The notes below the pieces were generated by a model. That model searched no databases. It worked only from the letters and a program-made list of their open reading frames with translations, and was not told where the DNA came from. From Flavobacterium sp. 1 (GTDB lineage: Bacteria > Bacteroidota > Bacteroidia > Flavobacteriales > Flavobacteriaceae), in the NCBI RefSeq assembly GCF_002797935.1, contig NZ_PGER01000001.1, forward strand, positions 2,294,001-2,358,000: a stretch of 64,000 nucleotides of DNA. Direction: 5' to 3'. Made by a program: the position numbers and the translations under genes. Shown piece by piece: positions 57,801 to 64,000 of this stretch. How positions within the stretch are numbered: the stretch's first letter is position 1; each line of letters opens with the position of its first letter.

Positions 57801-58602
57801 CAATTATTTTGGTTACGGAAATGAAACCGTAAACAATGACAAGGTTAATGGAATGGATTACAACAGAGTCCGCCTGAGAACGCTAAATGCAGCACCCTCA
57901 ATTAAAAAAATAGGGCGCTATGGAAGTGAAGTTAATTTTGCTGCAACTTTCGAAAAAATAAGAGTCGAAGAAACTACCGACCGCTATATCAATATTCCAG
58001 GGACAGTAAACCCAAGTGTTTTTGATAATCAACAATATGCTGGAGTTATGGCCAAATACAGTTTTGAAAATTATGATCTTCCCTCGCTTCCTACTATGGG
58101 ATTTGGATTTTCGGTGGCGGGAAGCTGGAAAATGAATGTTCAGGAAACGAAAGTTAATTTTCCGGCATTGGATGCAAAAATTAATTTCAATCATAAAATT
58201 GATGCAAATGGGCTGCTCGTTTTGGCTACAATTCTAAAATCAAAAGTATTGTTTAATAATAATTTCGAGTTTTATCAAGGGGCGACTTTGGGTGGTGATT
58301 ATAATTTGAGAGGTTTCAGAAACGAAAGATTCTTAGGGAAATCTTCTTTCTACCAAAGCACTGATCTACGCTGGAATATCGGAAAAATTAAAAAAAGTGT
58401 CATACCAATGTCCTACGGAATTTTAGGAGGTTATGATTACGGAAGAGTTTGGCTCGATGGCGAGGACTCCCGCAAATGGCATCAGTCCATTGGTGGCGGA
58501 ATATGGATAAACGGTCTCAATGTAATTACCGGGCGAATTACCTATTTCAAAGGTACCGATGATCGAGCCAGAGTTGCTTTTGGTTTAGGGTATGGATTTT
58601 AG
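54868..58602 (+). CDS. Calcineurin-like phosphoesterase fused to outer-membrane barrel
   Basis: This 1244-residue lipoprotein (lipobox MQSC, Cys29) has an N-terminal metallophosphoesterase domain with all the metal motifs: GDTGNAD, GDNIYPKG, GNHDWY, HHPL and GHDHN. A middle region (about residues 420-830) contains LIGDWDRHSDQWRW, of unknown function. The C-terminal ~330 residues form a BamA/Omp85-like surface-antigen barrel (GGYNPDDGIKLGF, then GDYNLRGFRNERF). It is therefore probably in the outer membrane with a phosphatase on one face. The substrate is not known. Its 3' end overlaps the convergent gene at 58585 by 18 bases. Confidence 0.88.
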   Translation: MGLFSKNCFIKRNAFNFAVIVVILTMQSCATHRAQYGKNTENDIAQNTSDTSQIAHTFFLVGDTGNADEQKAQETLALLQKRLENSNKKSTLLFLGDNIYPKGFPSSVNPNEAASAENKLTNQLQLSKNFKGKTIFIPGNHDWYNGIAGLERQAKFITNYLNDKKAFLPQKNCGIEDLKIDKNCTLITIDSQWFLEDWDKYPTINDDCTIKTREDFFDELASLLNKNQDKTVIIALHHPLMSNGSHGGQYSLDKELFPLEQKIPLPGIGSAVNLIRKTSGINPQDIQNKVYLNFTKRVKTLLQNQRNVIVVSGHDHNLQYLDRNNIRQIISGAGSKSESAKAVNPTDFSYGGNGYATLTVYRNGETKVAFYGNENHQEKLLLEQTIIKVRDTTVPKNLSKQFTETTRTSIYSNEMTQKSIFHKFLFGQHYREYYSLPIDAKTATLDTLFGGVKPTREGGGHQSKSLRLADANGKEYVMRALKKSTSRFLQSVVFKDQFVLNQFDDTYAEGFLFDFYTTSHPYTPLAVGNLADKIGVAHTNPALYYIPKEPILGSFNYNFGDELYLVEEQLTGNQKDVKSFGKPLDIISTDDVMKNMHKDEKYTIDEPAYIKARLFDMLIGDWDRHSDQWRWGEYKENGKIVYKPIPRDRDQAFTKYDGALLSLLMNMPALRHQQSFKEDIKNVKWLNREPYPQDIAFLKTADEKEWIAQAKYIQEHLSDADIDGAFVNLPKEVQDGTIEDIKRKLKIRKTKLQDYAKEYFRVLQKTVLIVGTDKKDKFTITHTSPNHTEIAVYRLKNSGDELLYTKNFTADKTKNIWIYGLDDDDVFEVKGDYKSSIIIRLIGGQNKDSYTVENGQKIKIYDFKSKPNGYTLDPKTKTFLTDDYEPNFYNYEKIKYNAFSGFPFGGYNPDDGIKLGFVATYTVNKFNQYPYTQRHVLKANYLFATSGYEFTYNGYFPKTIGKWDFDLESKFTSPNFTINYFGYGNETVNNDKVNGMDYNRVRLRTLNAAPSIKKIGRYGSEVNFAATFEKIRVEETTDRYINIPGTVNPSVFDNQQYAGVMAKYSFENYDLPSLPTMGFGFSVAGSWKMNVQETKVNFPALDAKINFNHKIDANGLLVLATILKSKVLFNNNFEFYQGATLGGDYNLRGFRNERFLGKSSFYQSTDLRWNIGKIKKSVIPMSYGILGGYDYGRVWLDGEDSRKWHQSIGGGIWINGLNVITGRITYFKGTDDRARVAFGLGYGF

Positions 58603-59463
58603 TTTTGAAAGAGTCCCTTCATAAACGTTTCCTCCAATTTTATTGGTCTTTTCATCAGCAATAATGAGGATTTCATTGTTCTTAAAACAAACTGCTTCCT
58701 TTTGGGAAAAATGATTTAATTTCAATTGTGACTGGTTTCCTTTTAGAAAATCATCACCTTTAAAATTCTCTAACAAAACGATTTTATCATGGGTTAAAAG
58801 AACCACTTTGGAAGCATCCGGACTTATCGCAGCACTAGTAATGGCACAATGGTTATAATTATCGCAGGTTTTTAATTTCCCTATTAAAACCGCTTTGTGA
58901 AAACCCGCTTTATTTGGAACTTTATACACTAAAACTGTGCCGTCAAAACCTTTGCTTCGGTTTTTGGTAAAGAGATAAAAGTTGTTTTTATATTCAAAAA
59001 AACCTTCTACATCAAAGAATAATTTAGTTTTTTTTGGAGGGAATGCTGTCTGTTCTGGATACGAGAACGAAATTTTATAAGCTGGAATGGCATTTTCTTT
59101 CTCTAATGAATTTTTATCTATTTTATAGATGCATAAATCTTTTCGAACATTGTCATTGTTGCCAAAATCACCTATATACAGATTTCCTGCTTTATCTTTT
59201 GTGATGTCTTCCCAATCTATATTTGAGGTGTTTTCTATAGTTATCGTTTTATCAACAGCACCATCTAAGACTCTTAATCCATAGATTTTATTAGCATTAC
59301 CGCTGTCTTCCAAAGTCCAAAATAAATTACCCTTTTCGGAATAAACAATCCCTGAAATTTCTTTTAGTTTTTTAGGCAAACTATAAAGTTTTGTCAGCGT
59401 CCCAGAACTATTTTGACAAGCTAATAAAATGAAAACGGCTGTAATCGAAATATAATTTTTCAT
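58585..59463 (-). CDS. Propeller-like lipoprotein of unknown role
   Basis: The start chosen (ATG 59463) gives a 292-residue protein with a lipoprotein signal (lipobox LLAC, Cys16); the frame is open further upstream, but that part lacks signal character. The mature part has repeated strands with motifs KEISGIVYSEKGNLFWTLEDSG, DWEDITKDKAGNLYIGDFGNN and AAISPDASKVVLLTHD, which look like blades of a beta-propeller, similar to SdiA-regulated or esterase-like periplasmic proteins. No catalytic residues can be named. It converges on, and overlaps by 18 bases, the preceding phosphoesterase-barrel gene; the pair may be functionally linked, but this is not shown. Confidence 0.7.
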   Translation of the reverse strand: MKNYISITAVFILLACQNSSGTLTKLYSLPKKLKEISGIVYSEKGNLFWTLEDSGNANKIYGLRVLDGAVDKTITIENTSNIDWEDITKDKAGNLYIGDFGNNDNVRKDLCIYKIDKNSLEKENAIPAYKISFSYPEQTAFPPKKTKLFFDVEGFFEYKNNFYLFTKNRSKGFDGTVLVYKVPNKAGFHKAVLIGKLKTCDNYNHCAITSAAISPDASKVVLLTHDKIVLLENFKGDDFLKGNQSQLKLNHFSQKEAVCFKNNEILIIADEKTNKIGGNVYEGTLSKLKSIP

Positions 59464-59625
59464 AGATTTCTTGAATAGACACAAAAATAACTTATAATCT
59501 CTTACCATTTTTATATCAGTGATAATTTTAAAAAACAAAACCCATTCCTTTCGGTTTGGGCTTCTGCTTAAATTTTAGTCTTACAGCTCGATTGATTTTT
59601 TGTAATGAATTTGTTGTTTTTTCTC

Positions 59626-61797
59626 TTAATTGACACCAACAACTGCTTTCAATTCCATATACTTTTCAAGGGTTTTAAAGTTATGTCCCTTATCTTTCAT
59701 GGATTTAATAAAAGCAGGAGAAACTCCCATTGATTTTGCGCCGATAACATTATCTATATTCAAATCATTAAAACCTAAAGCTTTGTATTCATTTATTAAA
59801 TCTGGAGTTATATTCTGTGATTTCAAGGCAAACAAGTCATCAGGCTTAATATTTTTATAACCTATCTTTTCAAATTCACCTATATATTTTGGAGTAATAT
59901 TTAAAGATTTCAAAGCCATAAGATCATCAGGTTTGAGATTGGTATAACCTACCTTTTCAAATTCATCGATATATGCTGGAGTAATATTTAAAGATTTAAA
60001 AGCCATAAGATCATCAGGTTTGAGATTGTTATAACCTACCTTTTCAAACTCACTGATATATGCTGGAGTAATATTTAAAGATTTAAAAGCCATAAGATCA
60101 TCGTTCGAAAGATCATTATATCCCATTTTTTTAAACGAATCAATAAATGCCGCATCGATATTCAAAGACTTAAATGCAATGATATTGTCCCCTGTTTCAT
60201 CATCATGATTGCCATTAGTCGAATTATGAAAATCAGTAATAAATTTGCCATTAATACCTTGAGATTTCAATGCAATAATATTATCCGCGGTAATATTATT
60301 GTAGCCCGCTTGGCGTATTTCATCTATAAAAGCTTTATCAATGCCCATTGATTTAAAAGGAATCAAATCGTCCAAATCAAAATTAGGAATACCAGCCTGC
60401 TTGATCGAATTAATATACTCCTCATTGGCATCCAAAGAAACCAACGGAATCAATTGATCTTTGTCAATATTTTTGTATCCGTTTTTCTTCAGCATTTTTA
60501 CATACGAAACTTTCACGTTTACCATAAAGAAAACCATAATATCAGTTTCATCTGCAACGGTAACACCTTCTTGAGCCATTGCTGCGCTGAATTTTTTGTC
60601 AGCAGTAAATTTATAAGTTCCCATTCCGTTGTTCCCTTCAAATTTTCCTTCAAAATTCATGGTTCCTGCTTCGCGCGTCAATGTAAACTCACCTTTCACG
60701 TCCTTTGTAAGTCCTTTTAATTCACTCAACTGAAAAGTAGTTGACGAATTATTTTCCTCACCGCTTCTAAATTGAATATTTACAGTATTCCCTTTGATAA
60801 CAGCAAACCAGCTACCTTCTGTTTCCATTCCATTCTGAGTGTTTGACTGCTCTTTAGGCTCTTCATTTAAATTTAAAGTTTGTCCTTGCGCTGCCGGCTG
60901 ATTAAAAAGACAGACGAACAAAATCAATAAAGGCAACAGGAAAAAATATTTCCAAGTTGTGTGAACGCTTGATTTTTTTGAATTCATCATAATGATTCGT
61001 TTTTTGATTAATGATTGATTATAATTAGTTGTAAGACTCAACGGAAAATGGGGCGCTGCTACTTTGAGCAGGCTAAACTGATAACTCTCTTTTTCAACAG
61101 TGTCCTGCTGCAGCATTTCATTATCAGTCAAAAATTCAAGATTGCTCTCCAATGCTTTTCTCCATTGCCATGCAAAAGGATTAAACCACTGAAAAATAAG
61201 AACAACCTCCGAAAGTAAAAGGTCAATAGTATGCTTTTGCTCAATATGAATTTTTTCATGCTGCAAAATCTGGGTATACGTTTCCCACTCGTATTTCTCT
61301 GGGTTAATGAAAATATTATTGGCAAATGAACAAGGAGCTTTATCGCCGGTTATTTCGACAATTCGGAATTTCCCGTCCTGAATCGCCGATAACGAATACG
61401 CCCTATAGAATAGCACACAAGCCTGCACCAAAAAATTAAGCGCAAATATCAGTACGCCAAACCAATACAAATAAACCAGCCATTGCAGCAACATCTCTAC
61501 ATCAAATGTCTGTTTTGTCTGTTCAACAATGACTTCCTGCACTGGCGGTGATTTTAGTTCGATCGCCTGACTTTTGTCAACAGCCGCTTTCGCCAAAGGA
61601 ATGTGATTTTCCACAGCAACTTTCCTTAACGACAATTGCTGAGGAACTGGAAGCAATGGCAGAATAAAAGCCAAAATCATGCAGCCAAGCAAGACAAACC
61701 TGTTTAAATGAAAGAAAGTTTCTTTCTGCAAAAGCAGTTTATAAAATGCAAGACAAGCAGAAAGAATAAGCGCTGTGTACAAAATATAAGGTATCAT
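59626..61797 (-). CDS. BlaR1-like M56 membrane metalloprotease with C-terminal repeats
   Basis: This 723-residue inner-membrane sensor has TM segments near residues 3-20, 35-50 and 105-130, and the zinc site HEKIH (His180, Glu181, His184) of M56 peptidases. A further TM segment lies at about 287-303. The C-terminal half, facing the periplasm, has about nine repeats of about 29 residues built on GYNNLKPDDLMAFKSLNITP, with the central ones nearly identical in DNA. BlaR1/MecR1 proteins sense a signal outside and cleave the repressor encoded alongside. No penicillin-binding sensor domain is present, so the signal is probably not a beta-lactam. It overlaps the blaI-type gene by 4 bases. Confidence 0.88.
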   Translation of the reverse strand: MIPYILYTALILSACLAFYKLLLQKETFFHLNRFVLLGCMILAFILPLLPVPQQLSLRKVAVENHIPLAKAAVDKSQAIELKSPPVQEVIVEQTKQTFDVEMLLQWLVYLYWFGVLIFALNFLVQACVLFYRAYSLSAIQDGKFRIVEITGDKAPCSFANNIFINPEKYEWETYTQILQHEKIHIEQKHTIDLLLSEVVLIFQWFNPFAWQWRKALESNLEFLTDNEMLQQDTVEKESYQFSLLKVAAPHFPLSLTTNYNQSLIKKRIIMMNSKKSSVHTTWKYFFLLPLLILFVCLFNQPAAQGQTLNLNEEPKEQSNTQNGMETEGSWFAVIKGNTVNIQFRSGEENNSSTTFQLSELKGLTKDVKGEFTLTREAGTMNFEGKFEGNNGMGTYKFTADKKFSAAMAQEGVTVADETDIMVFFMVNVKVSYVKMLKKNGYKNIDKDQLIPLVSLDANEEYINSIKQAGIPNFDLDDLIPFKSMGIDKAFIDEIRQAGYNNITADNIIALKSQGINGKFITDFHNSTNGNHDDETGDNIIAFKSLNIDAAFIDSFKKMGYNDLSNDDLMAFKSLNITPAYISEFEKVGYNNLKPDDLMAFKSLNITPAYIDEFEKVGYTNLKPDDLMALKSLNITPKYIGEFEKIGYKNIKPDDLFALKSQNITPDLINEYKALGFNDLNIDNVIGAKSMGVSPAFIKSMKDKGHNFKTLEKYMELKAVVGVN

Positions 61798-62156
61798 ACT
61801 TTATCTTTTTTAATGATATTTACAATTTCATCTAGTTCATTTTCGGTAAGCTTTTGCTCTTTTGCAAAAAAAGCAAGCATTCTAGGATACGAATTATCAA
61901 AATACTGGCTAACGATATCCTTCAGTGCAAACTGCTGATACTCTTCCCTGCTGATAACCGGAAAAAAGCAATGCATATTCCCTGTCGTTTCATGATTCAG
62001 AAACCCTTTTTCCTCAAGTATCTTCACAATTGTCGCCACACTGTTATAATGCGGTTTTGGGTCTGGCAGCAATGGAATTATATCCCTAATAAAGGCTTTG
62101 TTCAAATCCCAAAAGACCTGCATAATCTGTTCTTCTCGTTTAGCTAGTTTTATCAT
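61794..62156 (-). CDS. BlaI/MecI-family transcriptional repressor
   Basis: This 120-residue winged-helix protein has the family pattern LAKREEQIMQVFWDLNKAFIRDI, then PHYNSVATIVKILEEKGFL, which is the recognition region, then GNMHCFFPVISREEYQQ. The C-terminal helices (LAFFAKEQKLTENELDEI) provide dimerisation. It lies first in an operon with the M56 sensor, overlapping it by 4 bases (ATGA), so the two are made together. The dyad array at 62183-62258 directly upstream is the likely autoregulatory operator. The family is inactivated by proteolysis by its partner. Confidence 0.93.
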   Translation of the reverse strand: MIKLAKREEQIMQVFWDLNKAFIRDIIPLLPDPKPHYNSVATIVKILEEKGFLNHETTGNMHCFFPVISREEYQQFALKDIVSQYFDNSYPRMLAFFAKEQKLTENELDEIVNIIKKDKV

Positions 62157-62182
62157 AGTCAGAAATATTTCAACAAATATAA

Positions 62183-62258
62183 CTACTAATTAATTAGTAG
62201 CAAAACTAATTAATTAATATTTTAACTAATTTTTTAGTGGAGATACTAATTTATTAAT
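62183..62258 (-). promoter_or_regulatory. Operator array upstream of the BlaI-type gene
   Basis: The 18-bp perfect palindrome CTACTAATTAATTAGTAG (62183-62200) is followed by the related dyads ACTAATTAATTAAT (near 62205), ACTAATTTTTTAGT (62225-62238) and TACTAATTTATTAATA (62244-62259). They start 27 bp from the gene start. Repeated ACTAA/TTAGT half sites suit a dimeric BlaI-type repressor. Confidence 0.7.
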
Positions 62259-62692
62259 AATACAGCCAAATAATTAAGTTTAAAAGTAGGCTGCCAAAAC
62301 AGGCTATTCACTGCAAGTCCGCAGTCATCGCCCAAAAAAACATAAACCCAGAACGAGCTTCCGCTGGTCGCTGTTTTAAGTTTTGTTTTTTAAGGGCGCT
62401 GACTTTGCGGGCTTTCCGTTGCTATCCTTGGCAGAATGCGGGAACAACCATCAGCTTCAGTTTTTCTATTTTGACATTCTTCGAAATCGAAAGCCTTTTT
62501 AATAATTTGCAAGATTAACTTACTATATTTGAAAAATAATAAAGCGAAACAATCCTTTGCCAATCATTCCAAAAAAAGATGCATATACGAAAGATTAGTT
62601 TCGTGTGTATACAAGTTAATAGGCAAGTGTAAAAAGGAAGCAGCATAATTGATCATTATGTAGACTGACTTGTAATTTTTTTTATAAAATAT
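62259..62692. other. Intergenic region with a GC-richer block
   Basis: No gene was found. Bases about 62285-62460 are clearly richer in G and C than the surroundings (e.g. AGAACGAGCTTCCGCTGGTC, TTGCGGGCTTTCCGTTGC). Such blocks are often multi-copy intergenic repeats or fragments of transferred DNA in these genomes; copy number cannot be judged here. Confidence 0.45.
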
Positions 62693-63238
62693 ATGAATGA
62701 CAGTTTTCAATATAGATTGACAAAAGATAAGAAGAGTGAAATAGCTCAAAATCTAATCGATATTTTGCAAAAAGATGCGAATATAACTGAACAAACTAGG
62801 AAATTTATTTACGATTGGATTACTACTGGGGCAGAGGGAAAAACTAAAGCTTTTTTTGATGTATGGGATATTGTTTTAAAAAACTACCTACCAACAACAA
62901 GACCGATTTTATTTCGTGCGTGCGAAAGAATCAGTAAAAAGGGTAAAATAGCAAGTTTTACCGGACGATTAGAATGTACAAGAAAAATTAGTAAAGGCAG
63001 AGGTTCTATAATAATATGCGATACTAAAGAACAACTCGAATTTGATAAAGAATTTTCTAAGGCTGGTGAGTATAAACATACATTTTATCCCCTTGTTAGT
63101 ATTTTAATAAAAGCCAGAGATTCTGGAGGATGTGGATTCTCTGAATCTTTTTTGAATGATTACATAGGTGAAGACGAATACATTATGAGAATTAACTTAG
63201 GGAATATGTACAGCTTTAGATGGATGAAAAATGAATAA
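62693..63238 (+). CDS. Unidentified 181-residue protein, weakly ADP-ribosyltransferase-like
   Basis: I do not recognise the family with certainty. After a helical N-terminus (about 50 residues) the sequence shows RPILFRACER, then GKIASFTGRLECTRKI, then GGCGFSESFLNDYIGEDEYIMR. An Arg block, a Ser/Thr block and an E-x-E block in this order and spacing recall the R-S-E core of ADP-ribosyltransferases, but each motif is weak. No signal peptide is seen. It lies between a GC-rich intergenic block and a transposase, so it is probably accessory DNA. It has no immunity-like neighbour. It could equally be an unrelated alpha/beta protein. Confidence 0.5.
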   Translation: MNDSFQYRLTKDKKSEIAQNLIDILQKDANITEQTRKFIYDWITTGAEGKTKAFFDVWDIVLKNYLPTTRPILFRACERISKKGKIASFTGRLECTRKISKGRGSIIICDTKEQLEFDKEFSKAGEYKHTFYPLVSILIKARDSGGCGFSESFLNDYIGEDEYIMRINLGNMYSFRWMKNE

Positions 63239-63262
63239 TTTAAAATAATACCCCCACTGGTG

Positions 63263-63322
63263 CTCGTCTGCGACGAGTACCTACTTAAATTAGAATGCAA
63301 ATCGTAGCGTTTGCAACGAGGC
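63263..63322. repeat. REP-like hairpins upstream of the RAYT gene
   Basis: Two small hairpins share the loop TGC: CTCGTC-TGC-GACGAG (63263-63277), a perfect 6-bp stem, and CGTT-TGC-AACG (63308-63318) within GCGTTTGCAACGAGG. The second is repeated in inverted orientation downstream of the transposase. Such sequences are the typical substrates of RAYT transposases. Confidence 0.7.
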
Positions 63323-63366
63323 TAACTAAAACGAAAACAACTTAAAATCTATCCCCTAAAAGAAAA

Positions 63367-63921
63367 ATGTCTGAGAAATACAAAGTTATCGATAGTACAG
63401 TACCTACTTTTATCACTATAACAATTGTAGATTGGGTAGATTTATTGATACGTCCTGTTTATTGTAACATCTTGGATGAATCCTTAAATTATTGCATAAA
63501 AGAAAAAGGACTTAGCGTGCATGCTTATGTGTACATGACAAGTCATATTCATTTAATTGTAACTGCATTTGATGGCGAACTGCAAAATGTTATTCGGGAT
63601 TTTAAAAAATTCACATCAAAAAAGCTAATAGAAGCTATCAAAGAACATCCAGAGAGCCGGAGAGAATGGCTTTTACGGAAATTTAGTTTTGAAGCTCAAA
63701 AATCAGGGAGAGCCAAAAATTACAAATTATGGCAAGATGGTTTTCATCCAGTGATATTAGATACTTTAGAAAAAATAGAACAACGTGTAAACTACATACA
63801 TTATAACCCCATTGAAGCCGAAATTGTTTTTCATGAAAGAGATTTTGTAAACAGCAGTTATAGAAATTACGAAAAAGATAATATTGTTTTTTGCAATGTA
63901 AACGTAGAGCCTTTATGGTAG
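63367..63921 (+). CDS. REP-associated tyrosine transposase (RAYT)
   Basis: This 184-residue Y1/HUH transposase has the metal-binding His-x-His (His60 and His62) in YMTSHIHLIV. The C-terminal helix reads NYIHYNPIEAEIV, where a Tyr (probably 146) would be the nucleophile. The region WLLRKFSFEAQKSGRAKNYK is typical of this family. It nicks single-stranded DNA at REP hairpins and is usually domesticated, present once per genome, spreading REP sequences rather than itself. Inverted REP-like hairpins flank it at 63308 and 63935. The catalytic residues are intact, so it may be active. Confidence 0.9.
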   Translation: MSEKYKVIDSTVPTFITITIVDWVDLLIRPVYCNILDESLNYCIKEKGLSVHAYVYMTSHIHLIVTAFDGELQNVIRDFKKFTSKKLIEAIKEHPESRREWLLRKFSFEAQKSGRAKNYKLWQDGFHPVILDTLEKIEQRVNYIHYNPIEAEIVFHERDFVNSSYRNYEKDNIVFCNVNVEPLW

Positions 63922-63933
63922 CCAATTATATGA

Positions 63934-63950
63934 GCCGCGTTGCAAACGCT
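63934..63950. repeat. REP-like hairpin downstream, inverted copy
   Basis: GCCGCGTTGCAAACGCT contains the stem CGTT-GCA-AACG. Its reverse complement matches the upstream copy GCGTTTGCAACGAGG at 14 of 15 positions, so the transposase gene is enclosed by opposed REP-like sites. Confidence 0.7.
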
Positions 63951-64000
63951 TTATTTAGTCTATAAAAGTAAGTAGGGTAAACAAAAAACAGAAAGAATTT

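Noticed and set aside
59870..60120. Regular DNA repeats considered as a CRISPR array
   Set aside because: The 87-bp period is in frame with the 29-residue protein repeats of the M56 gene, and there are no spacers.
1..64000. tRNA, rRNA and CRISPR loci
   Set aside because: No tRNA cloverleaf, rRNA segment or repeat-spacer array was seen by reading; a covariance-model scan was not possible.

Overview
The window looks like chromosome of a Bacteroidota bacterium, most likely Flavobacterium or a close relative. The DNA is AT-rich, genes start without Shine-Dalgarno sequences, one clear promoter has the Bacteroidota -7 element TAnnTTTG, and lipoproteins, a BlaI/M56 pair, a CheB-CheR-kinase fusion, an HD-PycTM protein and a RAYT transposase fit that group. 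Genus is an inference; no rRNA or tRNA gene was seen.

Region 1 (1 to about 37.3 kb, all on the + strand) is a phage-derived island whose left end lies outside the window. It opens with the tail of an unidentified gene, a DUF3164 gene of the kind found in Mu-like phages, and a small membrane protein. Then come two near-identical small HTH-type proteins (1262 and 3335), a holin-like protein, a TIGR02594/CHAP-like endolysin and a unimolecular-spanin-like lipoprotein. After this lysis set there is no capsid, portal, tail-tube or baseplate gene. Instead there are a 723-residue protein, a 1103-residue polymorphic toxin with a C-terminal deaminase plus a SUKH-type immunity protein, giant proteins of 2519 and 1941 residues (the second with a VWA domain), a fibre-like protein, two DUF5977 proteins (one ending in a Hint self-processing domain), and an array of fibre genes sharing one N-terminal domain. 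Three copies of a two-part promoter (palindrome CTTTACA-N4-TGTAAAG, then GGCTRATCTTTG exactly 73 bp further on) head the lysis, spanin/effector and giant-protein units, so these appear co-regulated. I read the island as a candidate lysis-released, fibre-decorated, toxin-carrying structure derived from a transposable phage.

Region 2 (37.4 to 41.1 kb) is a hexuronate module: a LacI-family regulator facing an SDR oxidoreductase (UxuB-like) and mannonate dehydratase (UxuA), with two copies of a LacI-type operator between them. A secreted-protein gene cut short by a stop codon follows.

Region 3 (41 to 62.2 kb) is ordinary chromosome: the CheB-CheR-PAS-histidine kinase, a SUMF1-like lipoprotein, a GH11 xylanase lipoprotein, a single-domain response regulator, two very acidic proteins, an M48 lipoprotein protease, a GAF protein facing an HD-PycTM protein, a phosphoesterase fused to an outer-membrane barrel, a propeller-like lipoprotein, and a BlaR1-like M56 sensor with its BlaI repressor.

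Region 4 (62.2 to 64 kb) holds an unidentified 181-residue protein with weak ADP-ribosyltransferase-like features and a RAYT transposase flanked by REP-like hairpins in inverted orientation.
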